Positions 58,552 to 64,000 of a stretch of DNA of 64,000 bases are shown here, one piece after another. This DNA is from Castor canadensis (lineage: Eukaryota > Chordata > Mammalia > Rodentia > Castoridae), in assembly GCF_047511655.1 (NCBI RefSeq), contig NC_133391.1, positions 101,717,384-101,781,383 on the forward strand, given 5' to 3'. The position numbers and the translations under genes are program-made. Each line of letters begins with the position of its first letter. Position 1 is the stretch's first letter. The notes under the pieces are model-generated. The model was not told the origin of the DNA. It made no database searches and was given only the letters and a program-made list of their open reading frames with translations.

Positions 58552-60124
58552 GGCCTGCACCAGTGCCCACACCGGGCCATGCTGACGTTTTTAAGCAATG
58601 TCCATTCAAAGCAAAATCTCAAATATCCTTAAAAGCAAAATTTCTACTTGCTGTGCATGTTGGACAATAATGACTGCATCAGAACATAGGGATATAGTAC
58701 AAGGATCTTATAGTAAAAGAAAACTGTCATCATCTTAAATGTTACCTACAGTAATATGAATAAACATATGAACCAGCCAGTAAAAGGAATATTTTGCTTA
58801 TGTTAATCTGTAGGTCTCCACAAAAAAAAATCAAAGGGTACAACTACATATGCTGTAGTATTTTATTGGAAAGCTTGCATATGTGTATACTCCTTGGATA
58901 CACTGGTATGAATATGAAGAAAGGTATAGAATATCAGCCACTGAGCTATTAATGTAACTGATAACAAGAAAGTAGAAATAGATTTGAGGAAAAAACTCAC
59001 TTTATACATCTCTAGATTTTTATATCTGCTACCAATATATTATTGCTCTGGAATTTTTTTAAAGAAAAATATTAGGTGAAACCCCTTTCAATATAACAAA
59101 CATCTAACTTTACATGGGTTAAAACAATATTTAATTTCAAATCTAAACTTCCAAAATGATAGGATTGAAATATACTAAATAGACTACTATATTTCTATCA
59201 AGAAAATGAAAGACACTAATAATGCCCACATATCTATAATTTCTAGTCAAACACTTGATTGAATGAATGCTAAGGTTTACACTGTATTGTTATTCATTTT
59301 TAATCATGTCCACTTTTAAGAGAAAAAGTTATTTACTGACAGCAAAATAAAATTAGCCTATTCTGAATTCAAGAGATGTGTCTGTATCCTCTAAAATCTC
59401 TAACTTTAACTTAGTTTTTAGTATCTCTAGAAGAAAATAGTATTATATACTAAAATAAAGGATCATTCCTACTTTCATTCCTCCAAAGGTTCTTTTTAAA
59501 TTTTTCTCCTGATCATTCTCTCTAAATAGAGGGTTCAACTCTTGCAAAGACTTATTGGTTCAGTGTTTAGCTTTCAGGGATAATAGTGTTTCAAGTTCTT
59601 TTAAGAAAGCTAAAATAAGACAGCAGTTCTGGAGTATCAGGCCAGACACTAATTTGGATAAAACAGTTTAGAGAGAACAACAAGCCCTTGATATAATGCG
59701 TCTTCTGTGCTTTGAAGTTGGGTGTTTCCTGGGATAAGAGAACTTGAAATATGCGCAAATGCATCTATGGGGGCCATTTCCAACCCCCTCAAGTCAGTCT
59801 AGAAAAAAAAGAAATATATATTCACCATAGCTGAGACTCATTCATTCTACCCTCCCATAATCTTTAATTTACTTGAAACCATTTTAAATGAAACCTACCT
59901 TTCTCACTCCCAGAAAATTATTACAAATTAGGCTCCAAAAAATTCTCTATAGAATAGATCAAAAATGCTTTTATTTCTTCTCTTGATTGATTCTTATCAC
60001 ATATTAGCTAAATGTTAATTTCCTGCAAGTTTCTTTTTTTTTTTCCCCTGCTATTCCTTCCATCAGTTGCCTTAGCACCTGCTCTGATTTACTTTAATAT
60101 TCTGAGTCAGATGCTTCACTCTAA
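58552..60124. other. No recognised feature
   Basis: AT-rich sequence beyond the 5' end of the MTHFD2 retrocopy. No gene or clear repeat seen. Confidence 0.4.
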
Positions 60125-60212
60125 CCTGGGCTTGTGGCTCAAGCAGTAGAGCACTTGCCTGTAAGTACAAAGCCCTGAGTTCAAACCTCAGACCACCAAA
60201 AACAAAAAAAAA
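60125..60212 (+). mobile_element. tRNA-like SINE
   Basis: 'cctgggcttgtggctcaagc', 'agtagagcacttgcctgtaa' and 'ccctgagttcaaacctcaga' with an A-rich tail. A second copy follows after about 18 bp. Confidence 0.9.
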
Positions 60213-60230
60213 GAAAATGCTGCCCTCCAA

Positions 60231-60316
60231 GGGTTGGGGGCATGGCTTAGGTGGTAGAGCACCTGCCTAGCAACAACAAGGTCCTGAGTTCAAACCCTAG
60301 GACCAGCAAAAAAAAC
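60231..60316 (+). mobile_element. tRNA-like SINE, tandem neighbour
   Basis: 'gggttgggggcatggcttag', 'gtggtagagcacctgcctag' and 'tcctgagttcaaaccctagg' with an A tail that grades into a purine repeat. Confidence 0.9.
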
Positions 60317-60392
60317 AAGAAGAAGAAAGGAAGGAAGAAATGGAGGTAGAGAGGAAAGATGAAAGGAAGGAAGGGAGGAGGGAGGGAGAGAG
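60317..60392 (+). repeat. GGAA-type purine repeat
   Basis: Purine-only text built of gaag, ggaa and ggag units, grown from the SINE A tail. Confidence 0.92.
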
Positions 60393-60670
60393 GAACTCAG
60401 CCCATATTGTCCTATATGACAAAAACAAGTGGGAAATGTGAACAAATAGCAATTTCGAACTCATATTATCTCAGTATATTCCAGCTTGTCATATTGTTTT
60501 AACCTACCTTTCCATTATAATATGCATTTAAATGTGGTCCTTTTTCTTCAAACAAACAATGAGTCTAAACATCTATCTTAGAAAACACAGAAATTTCAAG
60601 TAAAATTCTCACATATTTAGAAGTTTTAATTCTATTATACAGATGTCTATTTATCCAAATATTACTTCCT

Positions 60671-60808
60671 GTGCAGCATGGGGTTGCACGTCTATAATCA
60701 ATCCTTCACTTTGGAGGGTGAAATAAGAGAACCGCAAGTTTGGAACTTACATAGCAAGTTCCAAAACATGCTGGACCACATAATAAGAACCCTGCCTCAA
60801 AAAAATCT
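60671..60808 (+). mobile_element. Alu/B1-like SINE, diverged
   Basis: 'gcatggggttgcacgtctat', 'tttggagggtgaaataagag' and 'ataagaaccctgcctcaaaa' follow the Alu/B1 order with an A-rich end. Confidence 0.65.
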
Positions 60809-61129
60809 TAATCAGAAATTAAATGCATGGTAATGTAGTTGTTAATGTCTCTAACACTCTGTGTTAGTTGTTTCATTATTATTAGCATATCACCATCAAT
60901 ATCATTCATTACTTCTATCTTCAGGATTTCCTACTCCAAAAAATGATGAGAGAACAATGAAAAAAGATAAGAAAATCTTGCTTCAGGATCATTCAGGAAG
61001 GAGGATAGTAACATTTGATTTAAAAGAAAAGCAGATGACCAAATTTAATGTTTTTAAATTACAGCCCTGAGAGAGAAAAACATTATTGTTTACATTCCTG
61101 AGATGCTAACAAAGGAAGCTTTTCAATTA

Positions 61130-61240
61130 GGGAAGAGACAGTGTCTTACCTTTATGTCCCTGGGCACAGAACAGCTCTTGGCACATAATTGATGCCCAAA
61201 ACTACTGATACATGAACCAATAAAAGAATGAATATATATG
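61130..61240 (+). mobile_element. MIR/L2-like tail fragment
   Basis: 'gggcacagaacagctcttgg' and 'cacataattgatgcccaaaa' followed by 'aaaagaatgaat' resemble the shared 3' end of MIR and L2. Short and diverged. Confidence 0.4.
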
Positions 61241-61955
61241 AACATTGAATCTTAAAGGTGTAACATTATATAGATATAATCAGATTCAGATTTTAGGAAA
61301 AACTTGGTTGGCAGTGTTGAAAATGAACATTGATAAGAATAGTAAAGTTATCACTAACTCAGGTGAGAGGCATAATGACTTAAACCCAGGCACAGAAATA
61401 AAGGAGGTCAAGTCAAAGGATACTTAGAACATGATAATCTTTTCATGTGGACAATGAGAAAGAAGGAAAAACAGCAATGATCACAAAGTTTCTACCTTAT
61501 GAAGTAAGTAGACCTTAGTAATTAAAATAGAATAGAATGGAAACAAATTTGAAGGAGTATGAATAAGAAGAGAATGAGAATTTACCTAGGACTTAATGAG
61601 GTGTTTTAAATGAACATTGATAACAACTATGTAGGTGATGCTTGAAGTTCTACAAGTGCCTGAAATTATCCAACGAGAACACAAAGATGATGAAGAAAAG
61701 AAAGATCAAAATTTAAGCAAGTACAGCATCAAATATCATGGTGCAAGACAATGAAAGGCTATCCCACAAGCACTCTCCATATTTCCAAAGAAGATTAGAC
61801 TAAGAAGATGATAAAGAAGATGTCTGAAATGCAGATCTAGGAGAGGATGGAGTTGGAAAACCATCAGAGTACTTTTTAAAAGGGTAAGTGTAAAGAGATA
61901 CACAAAGACATCAGGTAGACAAATTGTCTATCAGGCCAACAACAAGTCTATATGG
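61241..61955. other. No recognised feature
   Basis: A-rich, no gene or repeat identified. Confidence 0.4.
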
Positions 61956-61959
61956 ACTT

Positions 61960-62275
61960 TCCGGCTTTGCGTTCTTTCCAGCAGCGTACAGGGTGACCTT
62001 CCCCCGCCCCCATAGTTTTATCAACAAAGTCATGGTGTCACACTTTGGGGTTTTTGCCAATCTTACACATGAAGAAATGATATCTTGTAGTTTTAATTGG
62101 AGTTACTCTTTATATGAATGAAATTCGGTGTTTGATATTTAAGGTCCTTCTGTGCTTGTGTATAAATTGTCCATTAATGTGTTTTGTCCATTTTCCTATA
62201 GGATTTTTAATCTTTTCTTCCTTTCAAATTTTGAGGGTTCTTTATATTGTATTGAACAGGTCCTATCTAGGGAGT
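61960..62275 (-). mobile_element. Ancient L1 ORF2 3' fragment, antisense
   Basis: Plus-strand text such as 'ccagcagcgtacagggtgac', 'aggtccttctgtgc' and 'ttttgagggttctttatatt' follows the antisense order of old L1 ORF2. Confidence 0.55.
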
Positions 62276-62334
62276 TGGTACCAGCGGAATTGGGGAAGGG
62301 GTGGGTAAAGGATGTAAGAGAGTGGATATACTAG

Positions 62335-62535
62335 CAAATACTGTGTGCACATGTATGTAAATGGAAAAATGATACCTATGGAAATTATTCCAGGAATGGG
62401 GGGAGAAGGAGATAAAGAAAAATAAGGTAGGGAGTGAATTCAAGTATGATATATTTTATATATTATAAGAACTTTTGTAAATGCCACAATGTACCTCCAA
62501 CACAACAAAAAAATGATTAAAAGAGAAAAAATAAT
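62335..62535 (+). mobile_element. Short L1-3'-end-like segment
   Basis: Close relative of 53530-53735: begins 'gcaaatactgtgtgcacatg', then 'gaaattattccaggaatggg', 'gaattcaagtatgatatatt' and 'aatgccacaatgtacctcca', with an A-rich tail. Confidence 0.75.
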
Positions 62536-62839
62536 AATAAAACAAATATAATATACAGAATTGCTTAAGATGTAATTTTTTAATTTTAAAAATTAAAATT
62601 AATCCATTTTTTTCTTAAGTCATCTGAATTTGCACTCACACTTAGAAAACCTTTCCCTATAGGTGAACTTGTTCAAATTCCAATGTAAATAGGTATGGAA
62701 TTAACACAGTGAAATCCCTTCACATTATTAACTTATGCTAATTCAAAAATAAAATTAAAGTATAAAATAAAATAAATTAAAAAGAAAATCTTTCTCTAAG
62801 CAAATTTTACTTTATGCAAGTTTTAGCAGAATTTACTGC

Positions 62840-63350
62840 TTTTCTTCTTTTTAATTTTTTATTTATATATAACTTTTACCAAGTGAGGGTTTTGTTGTGG
62901 TATTTTCTTACTTGCATATGTTACATTTTGAACATATTCACCCTCTATTACTTTCTCATCCTCCCTCCCTCCAATCCCTCTTATTTTGACTTTGAAATCT
63001 CAAATTTTAATGGGCTTCATTATGACCTCTTTATATGTGTGTGCAATTTATTTCTATTATATTCTAATACACATACACCCTCTCTTTTCCCCCTCCCACT
63101 ACATACTGGGAATCCCCCTCAGTACTCCCTCTTTTATGTTCATGTCCCTCATTTTTTCATCTATATTATGAGAAAAAACATTATGCATCTGTCTTTGTGA
63201 GTCTGTCTTATTTCCTTTAACATGATCTCCAGTTCCATCATAATTTCATTCTTTTATGGCTGAATAATAGTCCACAGTGCATTTTCTTTTTCCATAGCTT
63301 GGTTATTGTGAATAGTGCTACAATAAACATGCCTATGCAAGTGTCTCAAC
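62840..63350 (-). mobile_element. L1 3' UTR and ORF2 end, antisense
   Basis: A reversed 3' UTR (T-rich, then 'tgagggttttgttgtggtat' and C/T-rich blocks) is followed by 'cagttccatcataatttcat', 'cttttatggctgaataatag' and 'gaatagtgctacaataaaca', the reversed C-terminus of ORF2. Older than copies A-E. Confidence 0.75.
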
Positions 63351-63424
63351 TACTAAACAATCTTTTCTTCAATGATTAACACCTAAAATCCCATATATAC
63401 TTAAGACTATTTCTAGATATTTTT

Positions 63425-63735
63425 TTATTACTGGGGTTTGAACTCAGAGCCTCACACTTGCTTAGGTGATCTACTTGAGTCACACCTCCCAGCCCTTTTT
63501 TGCTTTAGTTAGTTTTCAGGTAGGGATTCACATTGCCCAGGCCTAGACTCAGATGGTGACCCTCCTAGCTACAACCTTCCATGTAGCTGGGATGACAGGC
63601 ATGCACCACCACTACCTGGCTTATTGGTTGAGATGGAGTCTTGCTAACTTTTTGCCTGGGCTGGTCTTGAACTCTGATCTTCCAGATCTCCAAGTAGCTG
63701 GAATTCCAGGTGTGAGACACTGTGCCTGGCCTGAA
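63425..63735 (-). mobile_element. Three-part composite SINE, antisense
   Basis: A reversed tRNA-like arm ('ctggggtttgaactcagagc', 'gatctacttgagtcacacct') is followed by two reversed Alu/B1-like arms ('gtagctgggatgacaggcat' and 'aagtagctggaattccaggt'). Mirror image of the three-part copy at 25835-26160. Confidence 0.88.
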
Positions 63736-63820
63736 CTTTTTAATCTGTTCCACTGGAATGTCTACCTGTTCATGCACCTGGCCTATACTTTTAACAATAG
63801 AGGTCTGTAGTGCATTTAAA

Positions 63821-63897
63821 TAAAGAGGTGTTGCTCAAGTGATAGAATTTTTGTATTGAAAGAACAAGGCCCTGAGTTCAAAACCCAGTACCACCAG
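63821..63897 (+). mobile_element. tRNA-like SINE
   Basis: 'gaggtgttgctcaagtgata' and 'ccctgagttcaaaacccagt' with 'accaccaga'. Confidence 0.85.
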
Positions 63898-63927
63898 ACA
63901 AAATAGTACTTAACCTTAACCTTAAAA

Positions 63928-64000
63928 CTGGGGCCAGAGGAGTAGCTCAAGTGGTAAAGTAGCTGCCAAGCAAGCATTAAGTCCTGAGTTCAAACCCCAG
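63928..64000 (+). mobile_element. tRNA-like SINE, cut by the window end
   Basis: 'ggggccagaggagtagctca', 'agtggtaaagtagctgccaa' and 'cctgagttcaaaccccag' up to the last base; the A tail lies outside. Confidence 0.88.

Noticed and set aside
60125..60316. tRNA-like box A and box B in many short elements
   Set aside because: They carry A tails and recur about twenty times with varied bases, so they are SINEs and not tRNA genes.
1..64000. CRISPR arrays, bacterial operons, prophage
   Set aside because: Nothing of the kind; repeats are eukaryotic retroelements and there are no dense gene runs.

Overview
This is a stretch of mammalian nuclear DNA with no host protein-coding gene that I can support. 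It is AT-rich and filled with LINE-1 (L1) retrotransposons, Alu/B1-like and tRNA-like SINEs, MIR/L2 relics and two MaLR-type LTRs. The common short SINE carries a tRNA-like 'ggctcaagtggtagagcacctgcct' type box region (variants of it recur about twenty times) and ends in 'ctgagttcaaaccccag'. It is often joined to an Alu/B1-like left arm. That SINE style, together with the L1 subfamily seen here, suggests a rodent of the beaver/kangaroo-rat group (Castorimorpha, perhaps beaver). This is an inference from recognition, not a database result.

Layout. 1-17 kb: old sequence holding an ancient L1 split by a MaLR LTR (2.9-3.4 kb, 5-bp target duplication visible), a second ancient L1 3' end split by an antisense LTR (6.3-7.3 kb), two MIRs, an L2-like piece and long stretches with nothing recognisable. 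17.9-22.0 kb: a minus-strand L1 (copy A) with a complete 5' end but a large internal deletion. 22-30.8 kb: scattered SINEs and a minus-strand ancient L1 half. 30.8-54.1 kb: a dense nest of insertions. An ancient plus-strand L1 (G) is cut by a truncated L1 (D) and by a composite SINE. That SINE is in turn cut by a 6.1-kb minus-strand L1 (B). Next to it an older plus-strand L1 (F) is cut inside its ORF1 by a nearly complete 7.0-kb plus-strand L1 (C), and inside its 3' UTR by a truncated minus-strand L1 (E). Target-site duplications can be read for B, C, D and E, and a shorter one for A. 54-64 kb: a processed MTHFD2 pseudogene on the minus strand (57.55-58.55 kb), more SINEs and L1 3' ends.

L1 C is the centrepiece. 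It has a CpG-rich 5' UTR with a YY1-type site at its start, an intact 400-codon ORF1 (coiled coil, RRM, C-terminal domain), a 50-bp spacer, and a 1,272-codon ORF2 with endonuclease, reverse transcriptase (FADD at codons 700-703) and a Cys-rich C-terminus. It then has a G-rich 3' UTR, an A-rich tail and a 13-14-bp target duplication. Its only visible disablement is one in-frame TAA at ORF2 codon 368, between endonuclease and reverse transcriptase. The same TAA is present at the same place in copy B, so it predates both insertions.

The observations most worth checking are this shared ORF2 stop, an antisense open frame in the L1 5' UTR that can be followed in four copies (formally like primate ORF0 but not homologous by anything I can see), a shared 3' breakpoint in the internal deletions of copies A and B, and a perfect 49-bp inverted duplication at 6.4/6.85 kb.
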